Origin: Bog-756 sp963699345
GTDB lineage: Bacteria; Actinomycetota; Acidimicrobiia; Acidimicrobiales; RAAP-2
Assembly (NCBI GenBank): GCA_963699345.1
Contig: CAVOTL010000007.1
Coordinates: 620,001 to 684,000 of the forward strand
Length of the DNA stretch: 64,000 bases
Direction of reading: 5' to 3'
Part shown: one piece after another, positions 17,893 through 26,992 of the stretch
How the letters are laid out: each line of letters opens with the position of its first letter
Position numbering within the stretch: position 1 is the first letter of the stretch
Made by a program: the position numbers and the translations under genes
The notes under the pieces: generated by a model
The model's database searches: none
Seen by the model: the letters and a program-made list of their open reading frames with translations, nothing else
What the model was told of the DNA's origin: nothing

Positions 17893-18639
17893 TCATCCGG
17901 CCGCCGCGATCCGGTCGAGCCACTCGGTGAGGAGCAGGCGCTCCCCCTCGCTGAGCACATCCTGATCGGACAGCGAGGCTCGGAGCGCCCGGGCGGCACC
18001 GGCCGGGCTCGGTTCCCGGACGATCGGTCGGATGCCGGTGACCGCAGCCACCGTGGACTCCCGGAGTGCCGCCAGCATGGCGGGATCGCGCCGGTCCTCG
18101 GGCAACGACAGCCAGGTGAGCACGGCCCCGCGAGCCGTCGACTGGACGATGGCGGCGGCGAGCACTTCGTCGACACCGAGCAGGCCATGCACCGCCAGGC
18201 GTCGGAGACGACTCGACACCATCTCCGTCCCGGCCTGCAACGCCGCCGACGTGGCCCGGGTCGGCTCGGTGAACATGAGCGTGTAGAGCGCCGGATTGGC
18301 AAGGCCGAATTCGACGGCCAGGTCCCACCCCGCCCGCAGGTCGTCCAAGGGATCGTGTGGCTCCGGATCGACCTCCCGGTCGGCCAGGAATGTCGCCAGA
18401 CTTCGTTCGGAGACCTCCTCGAGCAGCCCGTCCTTGCTGCCGAAGAGGCGGTAGATCGCCGGCAGCTGCACCCCGGCGGCGGTGGCCACGGCCCGGATGG
18501 TGATGGCGTCGTGACCCTCGCGCTCCAAGAGGTCGGTGGCCGCGTCGACGATCCGCCGGCGGACCTGCTCCCGATCATCGCCCGGCGGAGTGTGCCCCTC
18601 GACTTCCCGTGCCCCGACTTCGTGGACGTGCGCCGACAC
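17893..18639 (-). CDS. TetR-family transcriptional regulator
   Basis: About 248 residues. The helix-turn-helix lies at residues 28-70: RRRIVDAATDLLEREGHDAI, TIRAVATAAGVQLPAIYRLF and GSKDGLLEEV. The C-terminal ligand domain contains LYTLMFTEPTRATSAALQAG. The start is uncertain: GTG 18639 gives a long N-terminal extension before the DNA-binding domain. It precedes the VOC gene in the same direction and may autoregulate the pair. Confidence 0.9.
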   Translation of the reverse strand: MSAHVHEVGAREVEGHTPPGDDREQVRRRIVDAATDLLEREGHDAITIRAVATAAGVQLPAIYRLFGSKDGLLEEVSERSLATFLADREVDPEPHDPLDDLRAGWDLAVEFGLANPALYTLMFTEPTRATSAALQAGTEMVSSRLRRLAVHGLLGVDEVLAAAIVQSTARGAVLTWLSLPEDRRDPAMLAALRESTVAAVTGIRPIVREPSPAGAARALRASLSDQDVLSEGERLLLTEWLDRIAAAG

Positions 18640-18824
18640 AGGGTGAACGCTAGTGGCTCGCCGAACCGATCCCCCGCGTATCGGCTCGCACGCGGGGCCC
18701 GGTCCCCGGAGGCGGGCCCACCCGCGCTCGCGACGGCGAGCACCTGGGGCATCAGCGGCCCTGATCGGTGCCCCGTCCCGCTGGCGATCGGTGACAGTTC
18801 TACTGGAGCCGGCGGAGTTCGCTC

Positions 18825-19109
18825 ATGGGCCTGCTGGCGGCGGCGTTCTACGGGGTGACCATCACCGTGCCCGAGCACGTGACCTCGGCCCGGTTCGCCG
18901 GAATCAGCATCTGGGAATACCTCCTCCTGGCTGTCGTCTTGGCCGCCTTGTTGCTCGGGTTCATCGCACGGCGAGTGAGGCGGCGCCGCGGAACCGCCTC
19001 CGACCCGCCCGACGACTGGTGGAGGCTCCCGGCGTCGTGGGACCTCTGCCCGGTGGGCGCCCAGCTTCCCGACGGGTCGGTTCGACGGTCCGACCGACTC
19101 CTATCCTGA
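18825..19109 (+). CDS. Small single-pass membrane protein, unknown function
   Basis: 94 residues. One hydrophobic helix (EYLLLAVVLAALLLGFIA) is followed by a strongly basic stretch RRVRRRRG, so the C-terminus should be cytosolic by the positive-inside rule. The rest (DPPDDWWRLPASWDLCPVG) is polar and Trp-rich. No family is recognised. Codon use and the clean hydrophobic block favour a real gene, but no strong ribosome site is seen and the start is tentative. Confidence 0.5.
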   Translation: MGLLAAAFYGVTITVPEHVTSARFAGISIWEYLLLAVVLAALLLGFIARRVRRRRGTASDPPDDWWRLPASWDLCPVGAQLPDGSVRRSDRLLS

Positions 19110-19114
19110 CAGGA

Positions 19115-19372
19115 GTGTCCGCACGTTTGGATCCCTCGTGGTCGGTCCTGGCCAGTCCCTCGACACCCGCGGTCGACCGCTGCGTCGACGTCTTCGTCCG
19201 CCCGGACGGAACCTTCGGATTCGAGGAGTTCCGGCGCGACCCGGAGGACATGGGCGCATGGACGCCGGTCGCCTACCACTCGACCCGGACGTTCGACTCT
19301 GAGGCCGACGCGCTCTCGGCCGCCCGCCGTGCGGTCCCCTGGCTCCCCGCGGTGCTCGACGGAGCTCCCTGA
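19115..19372 (+). CDS. Small conserved hypothetical protein
   Basis: 85 residues starting VSARLDPSWSVLASPSTPAV, with a GTG five bases after the preceding small gene. The core CVDVFVRPDGTFGFEEFRRD, followed by the WTPVAYHSTRTFDSEADAL segment, looks like a compact beta-alpha domain found in actinobacterial hypothetical proteins. AGGA precedes the GTG by only one or two bases, so translational coupling to the upstream membrane protein is plausible. Function unknown. Confidence 0.55.
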   Translation: MSARLDPSWSVLASPSTPAVDRCVDVFVRPDGTFGFEEFRRDPEDMGAWTPVAYHSTRTFDSEADALSAARRAVPWLPAVLDGAP

Positions 19373-19424
19373 CACGCGAGGACAGGTCGGGTGCCCGCCC
19401 TCCGTGGAGGCGGCGGGAGTCGGA

Positions 19425-20414
19425 TCACGCCGCCGGCGGGTCCTCCACGTCGAGCACCACCTTGCCCACCACCTGGCCGTCGGCCACCGACGTCAGGGCG
19501 GCCACCACGTCGTCGAGCGGGTACACCGCCCCGACGTGCGGCCGCACCGCACCGGCGGCCAGCAGACCCCACAGTTCGTCGTCGTTGCGGGCCAACTCCT
19601 CGGGACGGTGCTCGGCGAAGTCCCGGAACTGGAACCCGAGCACCGCACACCCCTTCAACAGCACCAGGTTCAGCGGGATCCTGGGGATGACCCCCGAGGC
19701 GTAGCCGACGGTCACGAATCGGCCGCCCCAGTGGAGCGACCGGAGCGCGGGTTCGGCCAGGTCGCCTCCGACCGGGTCCACGACGACGTCGGCGCCGCCG
19801 GGCAGCACCGCCTTGAGGGCGGACCGCACGTCGGTCGCAGTGTGCTCCACCAGGTGGGTGGCGCCGGCCTCCTGGGCGGCGGCGAGCTTGGCTGGTGACG
19901 ACGCCACCGCCGTGACCGTCGCCCCGAGATGGTGGCCCAGCGCCACGGCGGCCAGGCCGACCCCTCCCCCGGCCCCGAGGACGACCAGCTCCTCACCGGG
20001 CTGCAGGCGGGCCACGGAGCGGAGTACGTGGTATGCCGTGCGCCAGGCCACCCCGAACGCGGCGGCGTCGCGGTCGTCGACGGTGGCCGGCACGATCCGG
20101 AGCGCCGCGGCCCCGACCACCACCCGTTCGGCGAACGCCCCGACCAGCACGGTGCCCGCGACGCGGTCACCGACCCCGATCCCCTCGACCCCCTCACCCA
20201 CGTCCTCCACCACGCCCACGAACTCGCTGCCGGGGACGAACGGGGGCGGCACGGTGATCTGGTACCGGTCGGCGACGAGCAGCACGTCGGGGAAGTTGAC
20301 GGCGGCGGTCCGCACCCGCACCCGCACCTGGCCGGCGCCGGGCTCGGGGTCCGGGACCTCCTCCACGGTGACGACACCGGGAGCCCCGTAGGTGCGGCAG
20401 AGCGCGCCCCGCAC
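19425..20414 (-). CDS. NADPH:quinone oxidoreductase-like medium-chain dehydrogenase
   Basis: 329 residues of the zinc-independent MDR group. The N-terminal GroES-like domain has VRTAAVNFPDVLLVADRYQ and PFVPGSEFVGVVEDVG. The NADPH Rossmann fold shows VVLGAGGGVGLAAVALGHHL and the C-terminus PLDDVVAALTSVADGQVVGK. It reduces quinones or enoyl compounds. GTG 20414 lies one base after the stop of the crotonase gene, making it the last member of the operon that starts at 23506. Confidence 0.9.
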   Translation of the reverse strand: MRGALCRTYGAPGVVTVEEVPDPEPGAGQVRVRVRTAAVNFPDVLLVADRYQITVPPPFVPGSEFVGVVEDVGEGVEGIGVGDRVAGTVLVGAFAERVVVGAAALRIVPATVDDRDAAAFGVAWRTAYHVLRSVARLQPGEELVVLGAGGGVGLAAVALGHHLGATVTAVASSPAKLAAAQEAGATHLVEHTATDVRSALKAVLPGGADVVVDPVGGDLAEPALRSLHWGGRFVTVGYASGVIPRIPLNLVLLKGCAVLGFQFRDFAEHRPEELARNDDELWGLLAAGAVRPHVGAVYPLDDVVAALTSVADGQVVGKVVLDVEDPPAA

Positions 20415-20415
20415 G

Positions 20416-21198
20416 TCAGCGGCCCCTCCACACCGGGTCGCGCTTCTCCATGTAGGCCTTGGCCCCCTCCAGGGCGTCCTCGCTGGAGAAGACCACGGAG
20501 GACCAGTGGGCCTGGCGCTCGCGTGCCGCCACCGGGTCCGAGGCGCTGAGCCGGACCAGCTCCTTCGACGCGGCCAGCCCCAGCGGCCCGTTGGCGGCGA
20601 TGCGCTCCGCCATGGCGATCGCCGCGTCCCACACCTCGTCGGGCGCCACCACGGCGTTGACGAGACCGACCTCGTAGGCGCGGGCGGCGTCCACCAGATC
20701 CCCGGTGAGGGTCAGCTCGAGGGCGATCGCCGTCGGGATCCGGTTGCCGACCAGGGTCCCCCCTCCGGCGGCGAAGAGCCCCCGCTTGACCTCGGGGAGC
20801 CCGAACCGGGCCCCACTCGAGGCGATGACCACGTCACACCCCAACAGCAGCTCGAGGCCGCCGGCCACCGCCGAGCCGTTGGCCGCACCCACCACCGGCA
20901 CGCTCACCTCGCCCCGTAGCAGGCGGTAGAAGGCCTCGGTCGAGTCGCCGGGGGCCGAACCGGGAACGTCGCCCTCGGAGAAGGACCGGAGGTCCATGCC
21001 CGAGCAGAAGGCGCGCTCCCCCGTTCCGGTGAGCACGATGGCCCGGACCTCGGGATCGGACTCGGCCTCGATGATGGCGGTGCCGAGGGCGTCGACGAGA
21101 CCCGTGGTCAGCGAGTTGCGGGCGTCGGGCCGGTTGAGACGGAGCAGGGACAGTGCCCCCCGGCGCTCCCGCACCAGCTCGGCGTCGGCGGCGCTCAC
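20416..21198 (-). CDS. Enoyl-CoA hydratase/isomerase (crotonase family)
   Basis: 260 residues. The CoA/oxyanion region ERAFCSGMDLRSFSEGD and the second oxyanion loop NGSAVAGGLELLLGCDV are present. Both hydratase glutamates appear conserved, in AGGLELL and FGLPEVKRGLF, so true hydration of an enoyl-CoA is likely. GTG 21198 overlaps the stop of the phosphotransferase by four bases. It serves beta-oxidation together with the acyl-CoA dehydrogenase of the same operon. Confidence 0.92.
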   Translation of the reverse strand: MSAADAELVRERRGALSLLRLNRPDARNSLTTGLVDALGTAIIEAESDPEVRAIVLTGTGERAFCSGMDLRSFSEGDVPGSAPGDSTEAFYRLLRGEVSVPVVGAANGSAVAGGLELLLGCDVVIASSGARFGLPEVKRGLFAAGGGTLVGNRIPTAIALELTLTGDLVDAARAYEVGLVNAVVAPDEVWDAAIAMAERIAANGPLGLAASKELVRLSASDPVAARERQAHWSSVVFSSEDALEGAKAYMEKRDPVWRGR

Positions 21199-22205
21199 CG
21201 GCCGTAGTCCGTCGACTCGGCGAGGTCGGCGGCCCCCTGCATCAGGTCGAGCACCACCGGCCCGTAGACCTGGAGCACGGGGTTGTCGCCGGCCCGCTGG
21301 TACCCCTGTTCGAGCACCACGGCGAGCTTCCACTTGGCCAGCACGCAGTAGTAGTCGATGTCGTCCACCTGGCGCCCGGACACCTCCGAGTAGCGCTCGA
21401 GGATGGCCGACCGGGACGGCATGCCCGTCATGTCGACGTAGGTGATGCCCGACACGTCGTCGGGGTCCTCCGGCCAGCCGTTGACCACCCAGGCCAGGTC
21501 GAGCTTGGGGTCACCGACGGTCCCCATCTCCCAGTCCACGATGGCCGCCATCCGGGCCGGTGCGCCGTGGGCGTACATCACGTTGGCGAACTGGTAGTCG
21601 CCGTGCATGAGGCCGGGCACGAAGTCGATCGGCCGGTGCGCCCGCAGCCAGGCCGACGCCTCGTCGAAGCCGGGGAGCTCCCGGCCCTTGATCCGCTCCA
21701 GGAACGCCGTCCACCGGTCCACCTGCCGCTCGTGGAAGCCTTCGGGATGACCGAGGTCCGAGAGGCCCTTGGCCCGCCAGTCGACCTTCGACAGCAGGGA
21801 GATGCCGTCGACCAGCTCGTAGGCCAGTCCCTGTCGGGCCTCGAGGTCGGTGTCGAAGGGAGCCGGCCACCCGTCGGTGTTCATCGGGGACCAGCCGTCG
21901 ACGAAGCCCATGAGGTAGAAGGCGCGCCCGAGCACCGACGTGTCCTCGCAGGCGGCGATGGCCGCGGTGTGGGGGACGTCGGTCCCGTCCAGGGCCTCGA
22001 TGATCCGCCACTCACGCAGGATCCCGGCGTCGCGGGTCGCCGGCGCCGTCGGCGGCGGGATGCGCAGGGCGCCGTGGACGTCACCGCGCCGGATCTCGTA
22101 GATCTCGTTCTGGGTGCCGCCCGAGACGAAGGCGTGCTCGAGGGGCTCGCCCACGCCGAGGCCCCGGTCGTCCATCCAGGCGGCCAGTCGTTCGGTGTCG
22201 ATCAT
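21195..22205 (-). CDS. Phosphotransferase family protein (APH/ACAD10-like kinase fold)
   Basis: 336 residues of the aminoglycoside-phosphotransferase fold. The catalytic loop is GLMHGDYQFANVMY and the metal-binding segment is AAIVDWEMGTVGDPKLDLAW. In bacteria this subgroup lies next to acyl-CoA dehydrogenases and resembles the kinase domain of animal ACAD10/11, which phosphorylates 4-hydroxyacyl-CoAs. Here the ATG overlaps the dehydrogenase stop by one base (TGATG), supporting joint action on hydroxyacyl-CoA (inference). Confidence 0.9.
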   Translation of the reverse strand: MIDTERLAAWMDDRGLGVGEPLEHAFVSGGTQNEIYEIRRGDVHGALRIPPPTAPATRDAGILREWRIIEALDGTDVPHTAAIAACEDTSVLGRAFYLMGFVDGWSPMNTDGWPAPFDTDLEARQGLAYELVDGISLLSKVDWRAKGLSDLGHPEGFHERQVDRWTAFLERIKGRELPGFDEASAWLRAHRPIDFVPGLMHGDYQFANVMYAHGAPARMAAIVDWEMGTVGDPKLDLAWVVNGWPEDPDDVSGITYVDMTGMPSRSAILERYSEVSGRQVDDIDYYCVLAKWKLAVVLEQGYQRAGDNPVLQVYGPVVLDLMQGAADLAESTDYGR

Positions 22206-23506
22206 CAGAGGTTCCCCACTTCGTGCTCGAGGAGGGCGGCGAACTTCTCGCGTGCCGCGTCGCGTCGCTTCGGGAGGTGTTGGGTCGGCCAGAGGTCGGT
22301 GGTGGCCTGGTGGTCGCGCAGCACCTGGCGCGCGACGGTGACCTTGTGGACCTCCGTCGGGCCGTCGGCGAGGCCGAGGACACTGGCTCCGACCAGCATC
22401 CCGTGGAACGGCATCTCGTTGGATATGCCGAGCGCTCCGTGGATCTGGATGGCCCGCCAGACGATGTCGTGCAGGACGCCGGGCATCAGCACCTTGATGG
22501 CGGCGATGTCCTTGCGGACCTTCAGGTAGTTGTTGTGCTTGTCGATCAGCCACGCCGTGTACAGCGTGTAGAGCCGGAACTGTGTCAGCTGCGCGTAGGA
22601 GTCGGCGATGTACCCCTGGACGAACTGCTTGTCCGCCAGGAGTCCGCCGGTCACCTGTCGGCTGAGGGCCCGCTCGCACATGGCGTCGAGCGCCTTGGTG
22701 GCCATGCCGATCGTGCGCATGGCGTGATGGATCCGGCCTCCGCCCAGCCGGGTCTGGGCGATGGCGAACGCCTGCCCCTCCCCCCCGAGCAGCGCCTCGG
22801 CCGGCAGGCGCACGTCGTCGTAGTGGATGAGGGCGTGGGAGCCGTGTCCCTCGGGCTCACCGGCCAGGCCGACGTCGCGGACGATGTCGATGCCGGGTGT
22901 GTCGGTCGGGACCAGGAACATGGACATGCCCTCGTAGACGGACACGTCGGGGTTCGTCACGGCCATGACGATGAGGAATGCCGCCGTGCGGGCGTTCGAG
23001 GAGAAGAACTTCCAACCCTGGAGCACCCACTCGTCACCGTCGCGGTAGGCGCGGGTCTCGAACAGGGCCGGGTCGGAGCCGCCCTGGGGCTCGGTCATCG
23101 AATAGCACGAGAAGATCTTCCCCTCGAGGAGCGGGTGCAGGTAGCGCTCCTTCTGGGCGTCGGTGCCGTAGTGGGCGATGATCTCGGCGTTGCCGGTGTC
23201 GGGGGCCTGGCATCCGAACACGATGGGCGCCCACGACGAACCACCGAGGATCTCGTTCAGCAACGACAGTTTGAGCTGGCCGTGGCCCTGGCCGCCGAGT
23301 TCGGGTCCGAGGTGGGTGGCCCACAGGCCCTGGGCCCGCACCTGCTCCTTGAGCGGGTCGAGGATGGCGCGCAACGTGTCGTCGGGCGGCGTGAACTCGA
23401 GCCCTTTCCACAACGTGTCGATCGGCTCCACCTCGCTGGCCACGAACTCCCGGGCCCAGTCGAGCTTCGCCTGGTACTCGGGATCGGTCTCGAATTCCCA
23501 TGCCAT
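22205..23506 (-). CDS. Acyl-CoA dehydrogenase (long-chain/ACAD10-11-like)
   Basis: 433 residues. The motifs are LGPELGGQGHGQLKLSLLNE, CYSMTEPQGGSDPALFETRA (FAD/substrate), GWKFFSSNARTAAFLIVM, RLGGGRIHHAMRTIGMATKA and ALGISNEMPFHGMLVGASVL. The length and the RIHHAMR segment resemble the ACAD10/11-type enzymes. ATG 23506 is preceded by AGGAGGGGAG. It heads a four-gene operon (dehydrogenase, kinase, crotonase, quinone reductase) and is divergent from a TetR gene, with a perfect palindrome between the two. Confidence 0.93.
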   Translation of the reverse strand: MAWEFETDPEYQAKLDWAREFVASEVEPIDTLWKGLEFTPPDDTLRAILDPLKEQVRAQGLWATHLGPELGGQGHGQLKLSLLNEILGGSSWAPIVFGCQAPDTGNAEIIAHYGTDAQKERYLHPLLEGKIFSCYSMTEPQGGSDPALFETRAYRDGDEWVLQGWKFFSSNARTAAFLIVMAVTNPDVSVYEGMSMFLVPTDTPGIDIVRDVGLAGEPEGHGSHALIHYDDVRLPAEALLGGEGQAFAIAQTRLGGGRIHHAMRTIGMATKALDAMCERALSRQVTGGLLADKQFVQGYIADSYAQLTQFRLYTLYTAWLIDKHNNYLKVRKDIAAIKVLMPGVLHDIVWRAIQIHGALGISNEMPFHGMLVGASVLGLADGPTEVHKVTVARQVLRDHQATTDLWPTQHLPKRRDAAREKFAALLEHEVGNL

Positions 23507-23533
23507 GGGTTGTCTCCCCTCCTGATCGGCTGG

Positions 23534-23548
23534 CAGAATAGCATTCTG
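23534..23548. promoter_or_regulatory. Perfect palindrome, putative TetR operator
   Basis: CAGAAT-AGC-ATTCTG is a perfect 6+3+6 inverted repeat in the 45-bp gap between the divergent dehydrogenase operon and tetR. It ends 4 bp before the tetR ATG, so occupancy would block both genes. It belongs to the same RGAAY-N3-RTTCY class as the site at 7251. Confidence 0.65.
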
Positions 23549-23551
23549 ACA

Positions 23552-24211
23552 ATGGAGAATCCACCTCTGAAGGACGCGGGAGACGTGGCGGCGCGGATCG
23601 CCCGCCAGACGTTGGACCGACGCGCCCCGGACTACACCGACGAGGTGCGCCGCCTGATCGACGCCGGGCGCGAGGTGATGCGGCGGTGCGGGACCGGGTC
23701 CCGGCCCCGGGTGGCCGACATCGTGGCCGAGGCTGGCCTCTCCAACGACGGCTTCTACCGCCACTTCGCCTCGAAGGACGCCCTGGTCGCCGCCATCCTC
23801 GACGACGGCACCGAACGGCTGGTCAGCTATCTGGCCCACCAGATGGCCAAGGAGACCACCGCCGCCGACCAGGTGCGGTGCTGGGTGGAGGGCGTCCTCG
23901 CCCAGGCGGCCGACGAGGAGAGTGCGGCCACCACGCTCGCCGTGCTGTGGAACGCGGCCGGCATCGGGCGCGCCCTGGCCCTGCCCCACACCTCGACGAG
24001 CACCCGTCTGGCCACGTTGCTGCGGGCGCCCTTCGCCGCGCTCGGGAGCGACGATCCGGACCTCGACGCCGAACTGGCCGCCCACGCCGTGGTGGGCCGG
24101 CTCACCGACCTCCTGTGGGGACGGACGTCACCTTCCCGGGCCGAGACCGAGCGGGTGGTCCGGTTCTGCCTGGCGGTCCGCACCGCCGGCGGGCACCGGG
24201 ACGGTGGGTGA
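23552..24211 (+). CDS. TetR-family transcriptional regulator
   Basis: 219 residues. The DNA-binding helices are at about residues 30-75: DEVRRLIDAGREVMRRCGTG, VADIVAEAGLSNDGFYRHFA and SKDALVAAIL. The C-terminal part is typical for acyl-CoA or lipid-responsive members (AATTLAVLWNAAGIGRALAL). ATG 23552 lies 4 bp past a perfect palindrome, so autoregulation and control of the divergent acyl-CoA dehydrogenase operon are likely. Any leader would be very short. It converges with the next tetR, whose stop begins one base later. Confidence 0.92.
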   Translation: MENPPLKDAGDVAARIARQTLDRRAPDYTDEVRRLIDAGREVMRRCGTGSRPRVADIVAEAGLSNDGFYRHFASKDALVAAILDDGTERLVSYLAHQMAKETTAADQVRCWVEGVLAQAADEESAATTLAVLWNAAGIGRALALPHTSTSTRLATLLRAPFAALGSDDPDLDAELAAHAVVGRLTDLLWGRTSPSRAETERVVRFCLAVRTAGGHRDGG

Positions 24212-24946
24212 CTACGCGCGTCCGGTGGACTTGGGCGAACCGACGCCGTGGAGGATGAACTCCCAGAGTTCCTCCGCCGGGTCGGGGTCCACCGTACGGG
24301 CGGACGTGCCCCCGATGGTGGTCGAGAAGGCGTTGAACATGATCGCCTCGAGCACCATGCCGGCGATGGGGCTGCGGCGCAGGCCGGGCCGGATGCACCC
24401 GGCGGCCTCGGCCTCGTCCAGCACCTCACCGAACAGCGAGACCAGCGGGTCGAAGGCGAGGGCCGCCTCGGTCGGGTGACTGGTGAGCAGCTGCTGGGCG
24501 AAGTCCACCATCACCCAGGTCGTGGAGAGCGGCTCCACCAACGGCTCGCCCGGGAGCGGCGGTCGGCACAGCCGGTAGTACTCGATCACGAACCGGTGGA
24601 TGCGCTCCAGCGGGTCGGTCTCCTGGTCGATCTTTTCGCCGAGGTACTCGGCGGTGGACCGCACGGCCTCCTCGAAGAGGGCGAGGAGCAGTTCGTGCTT
24701 GCCCCCGAAGTACTGGTAGAAGAGGCGCAGCGACTGGCCCGAACGCTCGACCACCTCGTGCACGGTGAAGTCACGCCCTGATTCGCCCTCCGTCATGAGC
24801 TCGAGCGCGGCGTCGAGGAAGCGTTGCAGCCGGTTTTCGGCCCGGGCGCGGGCCGTGAAGAGCGAACGGGCCACGGCCTGCTCGCGCCGGCTCAACGCCT
24901 GCTCGCCCGCCGCCGCCTCCTCGACCTGGACTTCGCTCTCCGTCAT
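24212..24946 (-). CDS. TetR-family transcriptional regulator
   Basis: 244 residues. An N-terminal extension rich in Glu and Ala (about 30 residues) precedes the helix-turn-helix RAENRLQRFLDAALELMTEG, VHEVVERSGQSLRLFYQYFG and GKHELLLALFEEA. The ligand domain includes YYRLCRPPLPGEPLVEPLST. Upstream, in the same direction, are the crotonase and dehydrogenase genes of 25.1-29.5 kb. It may regulate that operon but starts 134 bp past its end with its own possible promoter. Confidence 0.92.
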   Translation of the reverse strand: MTESEVQVEEAAAGEQALSRREQAVARSLFTARARAENRLQRFLDAALELMTEGESGRDFTVHEVVERSGQSLRLFYQYFGGKHELLLALFEEAVRSTAEYLGEKIDQETDPLERIHRFVIEYYRLCRPPLPGEPLVEPLSTTWVMVDFAQQLLTSHPTEAALAFDPLVSLFGEVLDEAEAAGCIRPGLRRSPIAGMVLEAIMFNAFSTTIGGTSARTVDPDPAEELWEFILHGVGSPKSTGRA

Positions 24947-25079
24947 CGCACCCAAGTGTAGTGGAGCGCCGGAAACGACGAATTCCTGAGGCGCGACGCC
25001 CGCATTCTGCGTCCGCGACGGCCCGGTGCCCGGAGGAGAACTGGGTTCCGCCGTCCATCGGCGGTCGGCCGTCCGACGA

Positions 25080-25865
25080 TCAGCCGTCGCTCTTGGGGGC
25101 GAGGAACCGGTCGAGGTTGGCGCGCAGCTCGGGCGACGTGAAGGAACGGTCCTCGGCGGCCAGGGCGAAGTCCAGGGTGGCGACCACGGCCCGCTCCAGG
25201 TGGAGGTTGAGGATCCGCTTGGTGTCCTCGACGGCCCGGCGGGGCAGCCCGGCGATCCGGTGCGCGCACGCCAGGGCCAGGTCGAGCACCTCGTCATCGG
25301 CCACCACGTGGTTCACCAGTCCGATCTGGGCGGCCCGCTCCGCCGGGATGCGGTCACCGGTCAGGGCGTACTCCTTCGCCAGCTGCAGGCTGGTCAGCAG
25401 CGGCCAGGTCACCGGGCCGCCGTCCGCGGCCACCAGGCCGATCATGACGTGGGGATCGGCGAGGTGCGCGCTCTGGGCCATGAACACGATGTCCGACAGG
25501 GCCACCAGACTGCAGCCCAGACCCACGGCCGGCCCGTTGACCGCGGTCACGATCGGCACCCGGCAGCCCACCATGCCGGTCACGATCTGGCGACCGTGGA
25601 CCAGGGTCTGGCGGCGGAGCGACTCGTCCCGGGCCAGCTCGTCGAGGTAGGTGAAATCGCCACCGGCCGAGAACGCCCGTCCGTTGCCGGTCAGCACCAC
25701 GGCCCGGGCGTCGGTGTCGGCGTCGATCTGCGGGAACAACTCGGCCAGTCCCTGGTGGAGCCCGTGGTTGGTGGCGTTCAGCTGCTCGGGCCGGTTCATC
25801 CGGACGATGCGGACCGGCCCGTCCTCCTCCACCTGGAGCTCGTCGGTGAGGCGGTACGCGCTCAC
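25080..25865 (-). CDS. Crotonase-superfamily protein without hydratase glutamates
   Basis: 261 residues with the crotonase fold: RIVRMNRPEQLNATNHGLHQ, AVVLTGNGRAFSAGGDFTYL and NGPAVGLGCSLVALSDIVFM. The two glutamates used by enoyl-CoA hydratase are replaced (GLGCSLV instead of GGxxE, and LADPHVMIGL instead of the PE motif). Simple hydration is therefore unlikely; isomerase, hydrolase or retro-Claisen chemistry is possible. GTG 25865 overlaps the dehydrogenase stop (GTGA), so it is the last gene of a translationally coupled operon. Confidence 0.88.
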   Translation of the reverse strand: MSAYRLTDELQVEEDGPVRIVRMNRPEQLNATNHGLHQGLAELFPQIDADTDARAVVLTGNGRAFSAGGDFTYLDELARDESLRRQTLVHGRQIVTGMVGCRVPIVTAVNGPAVGLGCSLVALSDIVFMAQSAHLADPHVMIGLVAADGGPVTWPLLTSLQLAKEYALTGDRIPAERAAQIGLVNHVVADDEVLDLALACAHRIAGLPRRAVEDTKRILNLHLERAVVATLDFALAAEDRSFTSPELRANLDRFLAPKSDG

Positions 25866-26992
25866 GACGCCGGGAGGCGGAGGATCCGGCCCGCCACCAG
25901 GTTGCGTTGGATCTGCGAGGTGCCGCCCATGACGCTCTGGGCCCGGCTGTAGAGGTAGACCTTCGTCAGCGTGTCGTCCCCACCGGTGGCGCGGGCGCCC
26001 CCGATCGACAGCGCGGCGTGGCCGACCGTCTGTTCCGTCCAGGTCATGAGCAACTTGTCCACCGATCCCTCCGGTCCGTGCACGATGCCGCCGAGCCGGT
26101 CGGAGAGCCGGCGGCGGACGTGCAGCCGCAACATCTCCGATTCGACGATAGCCCAGGCCAGGTCGCGCTCCTGTTCCCGGTCGACGGGCTCGGGACCGGA
26201 GACGACGAGCGCCACCAGGTCCTTCACCTGCTTGGCGTAGCGGCCGGCGAACCCCAGCTCATGGGGCTCGCGCTCGTGGCTCACGATCGTCATGGCCAGC
26301 GCCCACCCCTCGCCGGGTCCCCCGATCATGTTGGCGGCCGGCACCCTGGCCCCGTCCAAGAGGACCTCGCCGAACTCCTTGGTGATCCCGTTGATCATCG
26401 GCAGCGGTCGCTGCTCGACGCCGGGCTGGTCCATCGGGAGGGCGAACGCGGAGATCCCCTTGTGCCGGGGCACCTCGTGGTCGGTCCGGGCGAGGACCAG
26501 GCACCACTCGGCGTCGTCGGAATAGCTCGTCCACACCTTGTGTCCGGACAGCACGTACTCGTCGCCGTCCCGGTCGGCCCGGGTGCGCAGCGATGCCAGG
26601 TCGGAGCCGGCGTCGGGCTCGCTGAAACCCTGGCACCACCGGTCGCGGCCGTTGACGATGCCGGGCAGGAAGCGGGCCTGGACGTCCTCGTCGGCGTGCT
26701 CCAGGATGCCCTCCACCAGGTAGCCCAGACTCGGCCTCGGGGGGGCGCCGGCGGCGGCCAGCTCGTCGTCGACGATGACGTCGTACACACTCGGGAGGCC
26801 CTGGCCGCCGATGGCGGTGGGCCAGGTGGCGCCGAAGAACCCACCGTCGTAGAGCGAGCGGTGCCATGCCGCCTGCCCGGACCAGTACTCGTCGTCGGTC
26901 GACGATGCCGGCAGGCCGGGGTTGTGCTCGTCGAGCCACTCCCGCAGCCGACGTCGGAAGGCGGCCTCGTCGGCGGAGTCACCGAAGTCCAC
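25862..26992 (-). CDS. Acyl-CoA dehydrogenase, long subunit of pair 2
   Basis: 376 residues: LREWLDEHNPGLPASSTDDE, WPTAIGGQGLPSVYDVIVDD, WCQGFSEPDAGSDLASLRTR, GHKVWTSYSDDAEWCLVLAR, and the C-terminal FAD/dimer motif QSVMGGTSQIQRNLVAGRIL. Such FadE proteins pair with a shorter partner into heterotetramers in actinobacterial steroid and terpenoid catabolism. The GTG start lies within the end of the partner gene (14-bp overlap), with GGAGG just before it. Confidence 0.92.
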   Translation of the reverse strand: MDFGDSADEAAFRRRLREWLDEHNPGLPASSTDDEYWSGQAAWHRSLYDGGFFGATWPTAIGGQGLPSVYDVIVDDELAAAGAPPRPSLGYLVEGILEHADEDVQARFLPGIVNGRDRWCQGFSEPDAGSDLASLRTRADRDGDEYVLSGHKVWTSYSDDAEWCLVLARTDHEVPRHKGISAFALPMDQPGVEQRPLPMINGITKEFGEVLLDGARVPAANMIGGPGEGWALAMTIVSHEREPHELGFAGRYAKQVKDLVALVVSGPEPVDREQERDLAWAIVESEMLRLHVRRRLSDRLGGIVHGPEGSVDKLLMTWTEQTVGHAALSIGGARATGGDDTLTKVYLYSRAQSVMGGTSQIQRNLVAGRILRLPAS

